The position numbers and the translations under genes are program-made. Positions 18,121-27,284 of a stretch of DNA of 50,407 bases are shown piece after piece. Every line of letters begins with the position of its first letter. Position 1 is the stretch's first letter. Source of the stretch: Oscillatoriales cyanobacterium CG2_30_44_21 (GTDB taxonomy: Bacteria; Cyanobacteriota; Cyanobacteriia; Pseudanabaenales; Pseudanabaenaceae); NCBI GenBank assembly GCA_001873375.1, contig MNZA01000200.1, positions 1 to 50,407 of the forward strand, read 5' to 3'. The notes under the pieces were generated by a model. It made no database searches and was not told the DNA's origin. It saw only the letters and a list, made by a program, of their open reading frames with translations.

Positions 18121-19743
18121 ATGCTGGGAACTGACAGACTGATTCGACCCCAATTTTTACAAGTTCTATTGGGAGCGACCTGTGCGATCGCGATAACAGT
18201 GGGAGAACCTGTCAAAGCCCAGTCAGCGATAAATCCTAATCTCAAAATTGGCATTGTGCAGCGCTTTGGGGCAAGTCCTCAGGATAAACTGACCTTAAAA
18301 GCACCCGCAGGCAGTAAATTAACCGTATCTTTTCCATCGGCTGATGGCACAACTGTGCAGACAATTAGTAGCGATCGCTTAGTTGTGGAAGTGGCAAGGC
18401 TGACTATTCCTACCTCAATTCTTGAGGAAAAAATCGTTCTCAGTAATCACCGCAGTTTTGAGAATGCTGCGGCTAGTGCTTTTCACTGGGCGGAAAAGGG
18501 AATTCAAACCGAGATTGCTCAGCCGAGACGCTGGCAAGTCTGGGCGAAGCGGGATGTTTATGATTCGATTCTGCTGCGATATTTGATGTTCTACACCTTG
18601 AAGGCTCAAGGGAACTTGACTGTGCAAATGGATCGGCGCATTTTACCGCAAAGAACAGTTGCTTCATTGATTGCGGGAGATTTTCGATACAACCGCGATC
18701 GCTTTGATATTAGTAGTAGCTCAGGAATTGTGGAAGTCAGTTATCAAAAAGAGAACAAGCCTGAAATTACTAATCGCCCCTATGCAGGGACATTGAGGTT
18801 ACAAACCAATGCCCATCAAAATTTCACGCTGGTGAATAATGTTCCCTTAGAAACCTATGTGCGTGGCGTTGTTCCCCATGAAATTGGTTACAACGCTCCC
18901 TATGCAGCAGTGCTAGCGCAAGCAGTTTTAGCACGCACCTATGTATTGGCGAGTTTGCATCGCTTTCAAGTTGATGATTATCAGCTTTGTGCAGATACTC
19001 AATGTCAAGTCTATCGAGGCTTAGAAGACACAACCGCCCTAGCCGATCGCGCGATCGCGGATACGCGCGGATTAGTTTTGACCTATGGCGATCGGGTGAT
19101 TGACGCGCTTTATTCATCAACCACAGGCGGCATCACCGCCAACTATAACGATATTTGGGATGGCACGCCCCGCCCCTATTTGCAATCCGTACTGGATTTG
19201 GCGAATCGTTCCGAAAACCAGCGATCAGCAAATATCTCCGATGATAAAAATCTAAAGTCATTTCTTGACCGTCAAGATGGATTTAATGAAGTCGGTTGGA
19301 GAACCTTGAGATGGCGCAAAGAAGGAAGTTTAGGAGAATTGCAAACATCTCTGAAGAAGTTCCTTCGCTTTTCTGGCGACAATACTACTAATTTCAATAA
19401 AATCAAAGAACTGCGAGTTTCCCAACGCGCCGCCTCAGGTCGCGTATTGGAGATAGAAGTAACCACCGACATCGGCAAAATCTTGGTAAGAAAGGATGAA
19501 ATCATCGATGCTTTCGACCGACCTGATAGCACTTTCTTCAAATTAGAACCAATTTTTGATAATCAAGTGCTGACAGGTTACGCATTCATCGGCGGCGGTT
19601 TGGGACATGGCGTGGGCATGAGCCAAACAGGTTCCTATAACCTAGCGCGGATGGGATGGAGCTATGAGCGTATTCTTAATTTTTATTACACCAATACTCG
19701 CCTTCAAGAATTACGCCCCGAATTTTATAGCGATCGGCGTTAG
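18121..19743 (+). CDS. SpoIID/LytB-domain secreted protein
   Basis: A 540-residue exported protein with the SpoIID/LytB domain. In Bacillus, SpoIID is a lytic transglycosylase that cuts peptidoglycan glycan strands; cyanobacterial relatives may trim cell wall during growth, but this is inferred. An N-terminal hydrophobic segment (ATCAIAITVGEPVKA) is the signal peptide. The central-to-C-terminal domain carries LETYVRGVVPHEIG, AQAVLARTYVLASLHRF, YSSTTGGITANYNDIW and the ending HGVGMSQTGSYNLARMG...YTNT, all typical. I chose ATG 18121; the frame extends to 18073, but that part lies in a palindrome. Confidence 0.9.
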   Translation: MLGTDRLIRPQFLQVLLGATCAIAITVGEPVKAQSAINPNLKIGIVQRFGASPQDKLTLKAPAGSKLTVSFPSADGTTVQTISSDRLVVEVARLTIPTSILEEKIVLSNHRSFENAAASAFHWAEKGIQTEIAQPRRWQVWAKRDVYDSILLRYLMFYTLKAQGNLTVQMDRRILPQRTVASLIAGDFRYNRDRFDISSSSGIVEVSYQKENKPEITNRPYAGTLRLQTNAHQNFTLVNNVPLETYVRGVVPHEIGYNAPYAAVLAQAVLARTYVLASLHRFQVDDYQLCADTQCQVYRGLEDTTALADRAIADTRGLVLTYGDRVIDALYSSTTGGITANYNDIWDGTPRPYLQSVLDLANRSENQRSANISDDKNLKSFLDRQDGFNEVGWRTLRWRKEGSLGELQTSLKKFLRFSGDNTTNFNKIKELRVSQRAASGRVLEIEVTTDIGKILVRKDEIIDAFDRPDSTFFKLEPIFDNQVLTGYAFIGGGLGHGVGMSQTGSYNLARMGWSYERILNFYYTNTRLQELRPEFYSDRR

Positions 19744-19746
19744 CCT

Positions 19747-20009
19747 AAAGCCCAATTGTTTAATGGTGCGGCAGAGCCGCACCATCAAACAATTGGGCTT
19801 TTAGGGCGAAGTCTCAAGCAGCAGCAAGTTACAGCTATTTTCTATCAAACGAACCACAAGAATAAATTTGAAAGCTTGGCGAAGCCAAGCTTTCAAATTT
19901 ATTCTTGGTTTGGATTTTGGCGCAAAGCGCTGTAACGCCAATCAAAGAAAAAGCGGCGCAATGCGCCGCTTTTTCTTTGGTTTAAAAGAGTGCTATTGCA
20001 CTCTTTTAA
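19747..20009. repeat. Four palindromes between convergent genes
   Basis: The 272-bp gap from the SpoIID gene to psaJ holds: a 26-position stem with one mismatch and AGA loop (19747-19801); a perfect 24-bp stem with GAA loop (19857-19907), whose arms resemble the 14176/46567 pair; a degraded CGCAAAGCGCTGTAA leader (19921-19935); a perfect 17-bp stem with GCGGCGC core and AAT loop (19943-19979); and a 12-bp stem (19982-20009) just after the psaJ stop. Confidence 0.9.
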
Positions 20010-20015
20010 TTGACT

Positions 20016-20132
20016 TTAGAGAGGGAATGTAAGCATATCGGGAAACAAGCGATTAGCTTCGATAAGCACACCAGCAGTGATAGTCATCCAGACAACAGCT
20101 AAAACAGGGGCAGAGGATAAGAAACCTTTCAA
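20016..20132 (-). CDS. psaJ: Photosystem I subunit IX
   Basis: PsaJ is a one-helix thylakoid membrane subunit that sits next to PsaF in photosystem I and helps hold chlorophyll and carotenoid. The 38-residue peptide reads [15 protein letters not shown], then [17 protein letters not shown] and ends TFPL, matching the family throughout. The only fitting start is TTG at 20132, with AAGGAG seven bases before it. The single transmembrane helix spans about residues 8-28. It follows psaF, the conserved cyanobacterial order, but is separated from it by a palindromic element. Confidence 0.95.
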   Translation of the reverse strand: MKGFLSSAPVLAVVWMTITAGVLIEANRLFPDMLTFPL

Positions 20133-20184
20133 TGGAGTTCTCCTTTTGAATAGTTTTGATTGAATATTTTTTGAGATTATAGAT

Positions 20185-20285
20185 AAGTAGCTCGGCTTAA
20201 TTAAAACCTAACATCAGAGGTTGTTCCGCCCGCTACGCGGGCGGAACAACCTCTGGGGTTTTAGTTTACTTATGTCCAACTACTT
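20185..20285. repeat. AAGTAGCT-type element between psaF and psaJ
   Basis: The element begins AAGTAGCTCGGCTTAATTAA (20185-20204) and ends with AACTACTT (one mismatch to the inverted end). It encloses a perfect 19-bp stem, 20215-20255, with GTTCCGCCCGC core and TAC loop. It ends 11 bp before the psaF stop codon, so it interrupts the operon. Confidence 0.9.
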
Positions 20286-20296
20286 GATTTGGCATA

Positions 20297-20872
20297 TTAG
20301 CGAGGTGAAACAGTAACTTCACTTTCAGGAACTACTAGTTCGCCAGAGGTAAGTTCTTTAATCGCCGCAAGGGGCCAAGCAAAGCCACCTAGCATACACT
20401 TAACCGCAAGGGGAACATCAATGAGAATTTCCTTTTGAATTGCGGTTGCCGAATCCTTATGAATGGCAATCAGATAGGCGCGACCAACCCAGCCAATCCA
20501 GCCCGCGATGTATAGAAACATCAAGGCAGGAATTGTGAATTCGCCAGCGCGATCTAGACGACCATCGCTGATGAGGTGAGGTAAGCCATCTTCACCACAA
20601 AGCAAGCCAGAGTCGGCATACTTAGCAAATCTAGCTTCAGTCTGAGCGATTTTACCTTTGAGGTATTCCGCAGGACCGCTACCAGCAGCGAAGTTTGCCA
20701 AGCGATCGTTGTAACCATCGACTTCTGTTTGTAAACGAGATACAAAAGCTTCAGAAGAAGCACAGGGAGTCAAAGTATCAAATGAGAACTCTGCGTATGC
20801 CGCAGGGGTTGCAGCAAGGCTAACGCCAAACCACAAGCTAATTACGAGAATGAGACCAAAGAGTCTTTTCAT
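20297..20872 (-). CDS. psaF: Photosystem I subunit III, long lumenal form
   Basis: PsaF is the photosystem I subunit facing the lumenal electron donor (plastocyanin or cytochrome c6). The 191-residue precursor has a signal peptide ending near AYA, LTPC at the mature start, the [17 protein letters not shown] segment, and a membrane-spanning part ([19 protein letters not shown]) ending in TVSPR. The lumenal region between LTPC and LLCG is about 50 residues, close to the plant form and longer than in Synechocystis-type PsaF, but it is not notably lysine-rich. The start is ATG 20872. It is cotranscribed with psaJ by position; the divergent neighbour is tsaD. Confidence 0.95.
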   Translation of the reverse strand: MKRLFGLILVISLWFGVSLAATPAAYAEFSFDTLTPCASSEAFVSRLQTEVDGYNDRLANFAAGSGPAEYLKGKIAQTEARFAKYADSGLLCGEDGLPHLISDGRLDRAGEFTIPALMFLYIAGWIGWVGRAYLIAIHKDSATAIQKEILIDVPLAVKCMLGGFAWPLAAIKELTSGELVVPESEVTVSPR

Positions 20873-21061
20873 AGACTGACCTTATTTACCTTAGTTAAAG
20901 ATAGGCAAAAATAACGATATTTTAGTTTGAGAACTTAGTCTCAGATCCTATATCAGCGATCGCGCCTTGGTAAAGCAATCTTCACATCCTGTAAAGTAAG
21001 TTATTAATTGGGGGAAAAGCTCTACCCAAAGCCAACCGCTAAAAGCTAAGAACCAACTAAA

Positions 21062-22087
21062 ATGCCAACTATTCTTGCGATCGAATCTAGCTGTGATGAA
21101 ACGGCGGCGGCTGTAGTTCGCGATCGCCAAATTTTGAGTAATGTCGTATCCTCGCAGATTCTCACCCATGCTTCCTTTGGCGGGGTCGTCCCCGAAATTG
21201 CGGCGCGTCAGCACGTTGAGACGATTAACCTTGTAATTGCCCAAGCCTATCGCGACTCAGAGCTAACATGTGCGGATATTGATGGAATTGCGGTGACGAC
21301 TGCCCCTGGGCTAGTTGGTTCATTAATGATTGGCGTAACGGCGGCGAAAACCTTGGCAATGCTCCATCAAAAGCCTTTAATTGCCGTGCATCACCTCGAG
21401 GGACATATCTGTTCATCTTTGTTAGCTGACCCTAACTTAGAGCCACCATTTTTATGTTTATTAGTTTCGGGCGGACATAGCAGCATCATTTTAGTAAAAG
21501 ACTATACCGACTATCAAGTGATGGGAAAGACCCGTGACGATGCCGCGGGAGAGGCTTTTGATAAAGTGGCGCGACTACTGGGCTTGGGCTATCCAGGGGG
21601 GCCCGCCATTGACAAGATGGCGATCGCGGGTAACCCTCAGGCTTTTAAGTTGCCACAAGGACGGATTCCTGATTTTCCCTATGACTCTAGTTTCAGTGGT
21701 CTGAAAACCGCAGTATTAAGACTCACTCAAAAACTCAGTCCCAATGGCGAACCACTGCCGATCGCCGATATTGCCGCCAGCTTTCAGGAAACAGTGGCGT
21801 TAGCGCTGGCTACGCGCACGATTAAATGTGCAGTGGCAAATAATTTGTCAACAATTGTGGCGGTTGGTGGCGTAGCGGCAAATAGTGCGCTGCGATCGCG
21901 CCTTGTCTCAATGGCAACCGCCCATGACATTCGCGCCGTGTTTCCACCTTTGAGCCTATGTACTGACAATGCGGCGATGATTGGCTGCGCAGGGGCGATC
22001 CATTTTGCTCGTGGTCAAACCTCATCAATGCAGATTGTGACGCGATCGCGCCTCAATATTGAAGAATGTCAAAGCTTGTACGTTTAA
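21062..22087 (+). CDS. tsaD: tRNA N6-threonylcarbamoyladenosine transferase TsaD
   Basis: TsaD transfers the threonylcarbamoyl group to A37 of tRNAs that read ANN codons, with TsaB and TsaE. The 341-residue protein has [16 protein letters not shown] at the N-terminus, the metal-binding HLEGH pair near residue 115, [31 protein letters not shown] and the ATP-binding [10 protein letters not shown] and CTDNAAMIG. Length and all motifs are normal. ATG 21062 starts the core directly. Its place beside psaF is common in cyanobacteria. Confidence 0.97.
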   Translation: MPTILAIESSCDETAAAVVRDRQILSNVVSSQILTHASFGGVVPEIAARQHVETINLVIAQAYRDSELTCADIDGIAVTTAPGLVGSLMIGVTAAKTLAMLHQKPLIAVHHLEGHICSSLLADPNLEPPFLCLLVSGGHSSIILVKDYTDYQVMGKTRDDAAGEAFDKVARLLGLGYPGGPAIDKMAIAGNPQAFKLPQGRIPDFPYDSSFSGLKTAVLRLTQKLSPNGEPLPIADIAASFQETVALALATRTIKCAVANNLSTIVAVGGVAANSALRSRLVSMATAHDIRAVFPPLSLCTDNAAMIGCAGAIHFARGQTSSMQIVTRSRLNIEECQSLYV

Positions 22088-22120
22088 ATCAAAAGCCCGC
22101 CTTCGGCAGGCTTTTGATTT
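22086..22120. terminator. Two-way terminator after tsaD
   Basis: AAATCAAAAGCC pairs with GGCTTTTGATTT around a GC-rich inner hairpin with a TTCG loop. It lies between two convergent genes and has A/T runs on both sides. It overlaps the tsaD stop by two bases and is of a different style from the three-base-loop palindromes. Confidence 0.85.
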
Positions 22121-22124
22121 GGCA

Positions 22125-23516
22125 TTACATCATTGATGGAACTACTAGATCCTTCATCGCGTTGTGAATATCTTCAGTTAGCTTGCGCTTACATTCCTTA
22201 GCAGCGATGCGACTGGATTGATAGGTGGTCAGATGTTGGGAAACAGAAATTGGTTCGGCAACGGAAAGCGTCAACTTGCGATCGCCAAAGCTAAGAGATC
22301 CCTGAAATACTGACGAGCTTTGATTGCGCTCAGTAATTCGTTGCAAGACACTCCACATTAGCTGTAACACTTCAATGTAGCGACTAGGGCTAGGATGTTG
22401 CTTCACATAGTCATTGGTGACACCAATAAGACTCTCGGCAATTCGCATATGCCAGTTGCTATAGCTTGCCTCAAGAGCCAGTTGATCGGCAAAGCCATTT
22501 TCAATTGCCGATAATTTTTCCAGATTCTCAATGTCATTGCGAAAGATGCGATCCCATCCCGCTTGTTCAAGGCGGCGGCAGCGATCAATTAGGGAGCCTT
22601 TAGGATTGATGCCAAAATTCATTTCGGCAACGCTTAAAATATGATCGGCTAAATTTTGTAAGCGGCTGGACAAGTCTAGATTTATATTTTCTTCTTGGTT
22701 ACTGCTTGCCGTATAGTTTCTATAAAAAGTTTGGTAATATTCACCCACCCACTGCACCAAATGACTCCCCAGTTCATACAGCCTTTGGTAACGAGTTTCG
22801 GCGGTGATCTTTGGCTTACTCATCCCACATTCTTTTTCAATTGTGGTGATCACCTCGTCTATCTTGCTCCAAGCCGCATTGGAATATTCATACTGAATTC
22901 CCACAGGAATAATCAACATCTCTTCGGCGCGACCTTCTTTGGCTAAGTCTTCCGCCGCCCAAAAGCCGATCTGGGCAATGCCTGGCTCTAATTCTGCAAC
23001 CACTTCACTTTTGCCATTTGTGCCGCCTTCAGGAGCCATCGATAATGGTGCGTCACCTTGGGTAATTTGCTTACGCATCAGCGTCAGCGCAGGGCGATCT
23101 AGCTTGCCTCGAAATAGAGAAATTCCACCCAAAGCAGGAAATAGCCAATTTATATAGTCCCCAGCCCACAGAGAAATACCGCGATCATAAACAAATCCGC
23201 TATGGGGAGTTTGCATCAGCTTCACACCCATTTTTCGCGCTTGTTCGGGTACTGCATAGGTTAGCAAGTAAAGCATTCCAAAGGGATCATCGGTGGTGGG
23301 GTGACGGAAGGCTAGCATATAGCGAACTTTACCGTCTTGAAACTTTTTAGTAGCATCCACAAGGCGATCAATGTATTTTGTTTCGATCTGATTGATGCCA
23401 CACTGCCACCGTAACCAAAAGGGCGTTAATATGCGAATGACTTTTAAAATAAATTGATTGATTTTGGGTGGGTGAACCTTGAGAGGTGGTTGAACGCGAG
23501 TCAGATCTACTGCCAT
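22125..23516 (-). CDS. PlsC-like glycerolipid acyltransferase
   Basis: This 463-residue protein belongs to the phospholipid/glycerol acyltransferase superfamily. The catalytic HX4D motif is H-PTTD-D in the segment FRHPTTDDPFGM, and a second block, APEGGTNGKSE, is the acceptor-binding motif. The second half (about residues 240-463) is helical with no recognised domain. It probably acts at the membrane face in lipid synthesis or remodelling, but acyl donor and acceptor cannot be read. The long C-terminal half is unlike standard PlsC (about 240 residues). It is convergent with tsaD and divergent from the SPOR-like gene. Confidence 0.75.
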   Translation of the reverse strand: MAVDLTRVQPPLKVHPPKINQFILKVIRILTPFWLRWQCGINQIETKYIDRLVDATKKFQDGKVRYMLAFRHPTTDDPFGMLYLLTYAVPEQARKMGVKLMQTPHSGFVYDRGISLWAGDYINWLFPALGGISLFRGKLDRPALTLMRKQITQGDAPLSMAPEGGTNGKSEVVAELEPGIAQIGFWAAEDLAKEGRAEEMLIIPVGIQYEYSNAAWSKIDEVITTIEKECGMSKPKITAETRYQRLYELGSHLVQWVGEYYQTFYRNYTASSNQEENINLDLSSRLQNLADHILSVAEMNFGINPKGSLIDRCRRLEQAGWDRIFRNDIENLEKLSAIENGFADQLALEASYSNWHMRIAESLIGVTNDYVKQHPSPSRYIEVLQLMWSVLQRITERNQSSSVFQGSLSFGDRKLTLSVAEPISVSQHLTTYQSSRIAAKECKRKLTEDIHNAMKDLVVPSMM

Positions 23517-23619
23517 GATTTCTGTGTTAATCGAACCAAAAAGGTATTATGTGAGTCTTCTAGATTATGGTACAATCGCGCCCAATTTCGTTTTTTCGAT
23601 ATCTTCGACTGGCAAGCAT

Positions 23620-24429
23620 ATGAGACTCTACAGACACACCCCTCTTTCTAGTTTTGCCTTGGGGCTGGTATCTTTGGTTGGTACTGGCATTTGTATGGTT
23701 AATCTGAATGATTTGGCGATCGCCCAGTCTTTCCCAACCAACTCTCCCGCTAGTACGACCCAGCAGTATTTGGTGTATTTACCAAATACCTCAAGTCTTC
23801 AAAGAGCAAGAGCGATCGCCCCTGATGCCTTTACGAGCCGACTAGATACGGGTGAACAGGTGGTGCAGTTAGGTCGATTTAATAATTTAAACCTTGCCCA
23901 AAAACGTGTTGATCAATTTAGCCAAGCAGGACTACAGGCTCAAATTATCAATGTCCAAAGTAAATTTCCCAGCTTTCCCTCGCAACCAGTTAGTTCAGTT
24001 CCGCCAATTCCCAATAGCTTTCCGCCCTCATCTTTACCAACTCCTGTCGAGTCAATTCCGATCCCCAACTCGCGAGTAGTTGATCCTCTCCCTGGGGTGC
24101 CAGGAAATGACTTTCCCACTAACTCTATCGAGATTGTGCGATCGCCCCAGCCATTGCCACCCCAAGGGCAGCCAATTCCCACCACAAACCCAACTGTTGC
24201 CGTGCAATCGACTCCTAGTGCCGTGCAGTTACGTTACTTTGTAATTATTCCCACTGGGCTAGTTTCAGAATTGCAGAGAGTTCAAGCGATCGCTCCCAAT
24301 GCTCAATTGCGTTCTTCTTTTCGAGGAACTTACATCGAAGTTCAAGGCTATCCTGATCGCCCCAGTGCGGAAACCCTGAATTTAACAATTCGCCGCCAAG
24401 GTTTTGATAGCCGCGTGGTGTTTTTCTAA
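23620..24429 (+). CDS. Secreted protein with SPOR-like repeats
   Basis: From ATG 23620 this 269-residue protein has a signal peptide (FALGLVSLVGTGICMVNLNDLAIAQS). Two similar segments, one after the signal (QYLVYLPNTSSLQRARAIAPDAF...VQLGRFNN) and one at the C-terminus (RYFVIIPTGLVSELQRVQAIAPNAQL...IEVQGYPDR), look like divergent SPOR-type units, which bind peptidoglycan in other bacteria. Between them is a linker very rich in Pro and Ser. The frame extends to 23515 but would overlap the divergent start region. A promoter-like TACAAT stands at 23571-23576. Function unknown; likely envelope-located. Confidence 0.72.
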   Translation: MRLYRHTPLSSFALGLVSLVGTGICMVNLNDLAIAQSFPTNSPASTTQQYLVYLPNTSSLQRARAIAPDAFTSRLDTGEQVVQLGRFNNLNLAQKRVDQFSQAGLQAQIINVQSKFPSFPSQPVSSVPPIPNSFPPSSLPTPVESIPIPNSRVVDPLPGVPGNDFPTNSIEIVRSPQPLPPQGQPIPTTNPTVAVQSTPSAVQLRYFVIIPTGLVSELQRVQAIAPNAQLRSSFRGTYIEVQGYPDRPSAETLNLTIRRQGFDSRVVFF

Positions 24430-24448
24430 AAAGCTGATGCGTCCGCTT

Positions 24449-24551
24449 ATACCAAATAAAGAAATGGCTACGCCATTTCTTTATTCAAAAACCCATACTA
24501 GGTTTGGTTTTCAATTTACAAAAGTGTAGTCACACTTTTGTAAATTGGTAT
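24449..24551. repeat. 103-bp ATACCAA element, copy 1
   Basis: Ends are ATACCAA and TTGGTAT. Inside are a 14-bp stem with TAC loop (24455-24485), a central AAACCCATACTAGGTTTGG segment, and a 16-bp stem (24512-24547). TTA flanks both TACCAA ends (24447-24449 and 24551-24553), a possible 3-bp target duplication. The last base is in the mreD stop codon. Copy 2 is at 38928-39030, inverted and of identical length. Confidence 0.92.
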
Positions 24552-25096
24552 TATTCGTCTTTGCGATCTAAGGCCCGCCACCAACGGCTGAGGGGAAAAT
24601 AAACTACGGGCGACCATAGGCTGCTTAAAATTGCCGAACTCAGGGCAATTCTTTGTTGCATAGTCCAAACGTTATCCATTTCTGCACCCATTGCTGTCAA
24701 CTGAATAGCGTGCATGGTCTCCACGATCACTGCCATCCCGAATACAATTAAGGCGATCGAAATAAAGTCTTCCTGCACATAGCGTTGCTTTTGCAGAAGC
24801 GAGGTTAGTCCACCTGCGATCGCTAGTCCAATCGCGTGGGTAGGAGCCGTGATCACATCACTAATCGTCATGGCATCCTGTATTAGTCCCAAGGCAATAC
24901 CTGCCATCATCGCTAAGATCGTTGGTCGATTGACACTCCAAGCCACTAGCCAAATCAGTAACCAGTTCGGCGCAATTCCCATCAAAGTCATTCCTGTAAA
25001 GCGAGTATACATCGCTAAAATGCAGATCAAAACTGAGCCACCTGTAATTGACCAGTTCAAAATTTTTTGAGATAAGGGAATTTTGCGATCAAGCAT
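24551..25096 (-). CDS. mreD: Rod-shape protein MreD
   Basis: MreD is the integral membrane member of the MreBCD elongation complex, which positions cell-wall synthesis. The 181-residue protein has about five hydrophobic segments (e.g. GSVLICILAMYT, WLLIWLVAWSV, AGLTSLLQ region, ISIALIVFGMAVIVETM), in agreement with the family, though the sequence is weakly conserved and order in the operon carries much of the identification. It is third after mreB and mreC. The 248-bp gap to mreC is filled with palindromic repeats. ATG 25096 is the start. Confidence 0.85.
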   Translation of the reverse strand: MLDRKIPLSQKILNWSITGGSVLICILAMYTRFTGMTLMGIAPNWLLIWLVAWSVNRPTILAMMAGIALGLIQDAMTISDVITAPTHAIGLAIAGGLTSLLQKQRYVQEDFISIALIVFGMAVIVETMHAIQLTAMGAEMDNVWTMQQRIALSSAILSSLWSPVVYFPLSRWWRALDRKDE

Positions 25097-25120
25097 TTTT
25101 TAGGGGTTTGATATTGAAAG

Positions 25121-25340
25121 CAATTTAGGAATTTGCAGAACTTTCGGCGCTGCAAATTCCTAAATTGTTAATTAAAGAAGCTTATACCAAATAAAGAAAT
25201 AGCGCAGCCATTTCATTATTTAAAAACCCATACTGGGTCTGGTTTTCAATTCGCGAGAATTGTTACTACTACAGCAAAAGAGCCAAAAGAATAATGGCGG
25301 CGCGAAGCGCCGCCATTATCAAGAAAGCGCGAAGCGCTTT
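25121..25340. repeat. Repeat cluster splitting mreC and mreD
   Basis: The gap holds a 17-bp stem with 13-base loop (25121-25167), a decayed third copy of the ATACCAA element (left end 25184-25190, to about 25266, right end lost), a perfect 13-bp stem with GGCGGCGC core and GAA loop (25291-25319), and a 7-bp AAAGCGC/GCGCTTT stem with GAA loop (25324-25340) ending five bases from the mreC stop. Confidence 0.88.
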
Positions 25341-25344
25341 AACA

Positions 25345-26091
25345 TTACATATTTTCCTTGAATGGATAAACTCTTACATAATCTAAAATCCCTAGGGGAG
25401 TCGAAAACTCAATAATCGCTTCGGGAGCAGGCTGCTTATCGAGGTTAATCGATTTAATCCGTCCCACAGGTACATTTTCAGGAAATAGAGTACTGAACTG
25501 GGAAGTCTGAACAATATCGCCAACCTTCACATCAGGATCGCGCTCGAAAAAGTCCAGAGTCGCTGTATTTTTACTCTGACCCTTTAACATTCCACTATAT
25601 CGACTCCGCGTCACAACCACACCAACTTGGCTATTAGGATCACTAATCAACAGAATTTGGCTACTATTGGGCGAAACATGGGTGACTCTCCCTACCAATC
25701 CCCCAGGTGCAACTACGATCGCCCCAGCTTTAATCCCGTCATTACTACCCTTACCAATTAGGATTTGATCCCACCAAGAGTCGGCTCCGCGACCAATCAC
25801 TGTTGCCCAAACGCCATTGTCATTCGGGCTTAACTTCACGCTGAGCAGTTCTTTCATCCTCTGATTTTGGGACTCAAGCTCAGTTAGTCGATAGCGGAGT
25901 TCACGCACCTGTGCGTCTTGTAGCAGTTCCTGTTTGGGCGCGATCGCCTGAAAAGGACGACTAACAAATTGGTAAGCCTCCATGATCACTACGCCCTGAG
26001 TTTGGCGAATCAACCACGCCAAACCGATCCCCGCCGTGACCACAGCAGTCTGGAAGCTATAGCGCTCCCACCAACTACGAATTGATTCCAT
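25345..26091 (-). CDS. mreC: Rod-shape protein MreC
   Basis: MreC is the periplasmic scaffold of the elongation complex, anchored by one membrane helix. The 248-residue protein has a helix near residues 12-28, then a heptad-rich stretch (QDAQVRELRYRLTELESQNQRMKELL, about 57-85) followed by the beta domain (VIGRGADSWWDQILIGKGSNDGIKAGAIVVAPGGLVGRV). This matches the family layout. The start codon is 13 bp after mreB, so the two are cotranscribed. It ends next to a palindrome. Confidence 0.95.
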   Translation of the reverse strand: MESIRSWWERYSFQTAVVTAGIGLAWLIRQTQGVVIMEAYQFVSRPFQAIAPKQELLQDAQVRELRYRLTELESQNQRMKELLSVKLSPNDNGVWATVIGRGADSWWDQILIGKGSNDGIKAGAIVVAPGGLVGRVTHVSPNSSQILLISDPNSQVGVVVTRSRYSGMLKGQSKNTATLDFFERDPDVKVGDIVQTSQFSTLFPENVPVGRIKSINLDKQPAPEAIIEFSTPLGILDYVRVYPFKENM

Positions 26092-26104
26092 GTAAAACTT
26101 AACT

Positions 26105-27130
26105 TTATAAACTTTTTAGACGGCTTGTTAATACACGACCCAGATTTTTATAGTCTTCTAAAACCTTTCCTGCGCCGAGGACTACGCAGTCTAGGGGGGC
26201 AGGGGCGATGTGGGTAACAATTCCCGTCTCATGACTAATCAGGGTATCAATACCATTGAGCATTGCCCCACCGCCTGCGAGCATGATGCCGCGATCAATA
26301 ATGTCGGCAGCTAGTTCGGGAGGAGTGCGTTCTAAAGTACGCTTTACCGCTTCGATAATTACGGATAGCGGTTCACTCATGCTTTCGCGGATTTCGGAAG
26401 ACTTGACGGTGACGGTGCGAGGTAAGCCAGATAGTAAATGTAGCCCCCTAACTTCCATGGAAGTTTCTTCTTTAATCGGGTAAGCAGAACCAATTTTAAT
26501 TTTGATTTCTTCAGAAGTACGTTCACCAACCACAAGGTTATGCACGGTTTTCATATACTTCATGATCGCTTCGCTGAGTTCATCGCCTGCCACACGCACA
26601 GACTCGCTCAGCACAATCCCTTGCAAGCTCATCACGGCAACCTCAGTTGTGCCACCCCCGATGTCGATGATCATGTTGCCTGTGGCTTCGGTAACGGGCA
26701 GCCCTGCGCCGATCGCGGCGGCAATTGGCTCATCAATAGGATAAACTTCGCTAGCACCAGCGCGACGGGCGGCATCCATAACAGCACGCCATTCCACACC
26801 TGTGACACCACTGGGAATACCGATCGCGATGCGTGGGTTAAAAACACCTTTTTTAACTTTTTGAATAAATGAGCGCAACATCAGCTCGGCGGAGTCAAAG
26901 TCGGCGATCACTCCATCCTTGAGTGGTCGCACGGCAATGATGTCCCCAGGGGTGCGTCCGATCATCTTGTTGGCTTCATTGCCAACTGCATAGGCAGTTT
27001 TGTCTCTCTGGTCGATCGCCACAACAGACGGCTCCTGCAATACAATCCCTTCACCAGAGACGTAGATCAATGTATTGGCAGTACCAAGGTCGATGCCGAT
27101 ATCTTTAGTAAAATGGCGTAATAAACCCAC
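26105..27130 (-). CDS. mreB: Rod-shape determining protein MreB
   Basis: MreB is the bacterial actin that forms membrane-bound filaments and steers lateral cell-wall growth. The 341-residue chain has DIGIDLGTANTLIYV (phosphate 1), DIGGGTTEVAVMSL (phosphate 2) and the adenine-binding LAGGGAMLNGIDTLI; length and motifs are normal. The amphipathic N-terminal MGLLRHF is consistent with membrane binding. Translation starts at GTG 27130 with GGAAGAG eight bases upstream. First gene of mreBCD. The 151 bp upstream hold a bulged stem-loop at 27245-27284. Confidence 0.97.
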   Translation of the reverse strand: MGLLRHFTKDIGIDLGTANTLIYVSGEGIVLQEPSVVAIDQRDKTAYAVGNEANKMIGRTPGDIIAVRPLKDGVIADFDSAELMLRSFIQKVKKGVFNPRIAIGIPSGVTGVEWRAVMDAARRAGASEVYPIDEPIAAAIGAGLPVTEATGNMIIDIGGGTTEVAVMSLQGIVLSESVRVAGDELSEAIMKYMKTVHNLVVGERTSEEIKIKIGSAYPIKEETSMEVRGLHLLSGLPRTVTVKSSEIRESMSEPLSVIIEAVKRTLERTPPELAADIIDRGIMLAGGGAMLNGIDTLISHETGIVTHIAPAPLDCVVLGAGKVLEDYKNLGRVLTSRLKSL

Positions 27131-27244
27131 AGCAAACTCTTCCAGTGGTCAAACTAGCTATATTTCCTTAACACTTTATTACGATTGTTGTCACTTGGTC
27201 TACTTTTCTTAAAGGAACTGATTTTTAATAGCGCGGCTTTGCGG

Positions 27245-27284
27245 CAATTGTAAAGATGAAGACGCTTCGCGCCTTTATCTTTCA
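27245..27284. repeat. Bulged stem-loop at the ribF end
   Basis: CAATTG outer arms and an inner stem with one bulge and a mismatch, closing on CGC-TTC-GCG. It includes the ribF stop codon at 27282-27284. It looks like a decayed member of the palindrome population and is a probable terminator for ribF before mreB. Confidence 0.65.
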
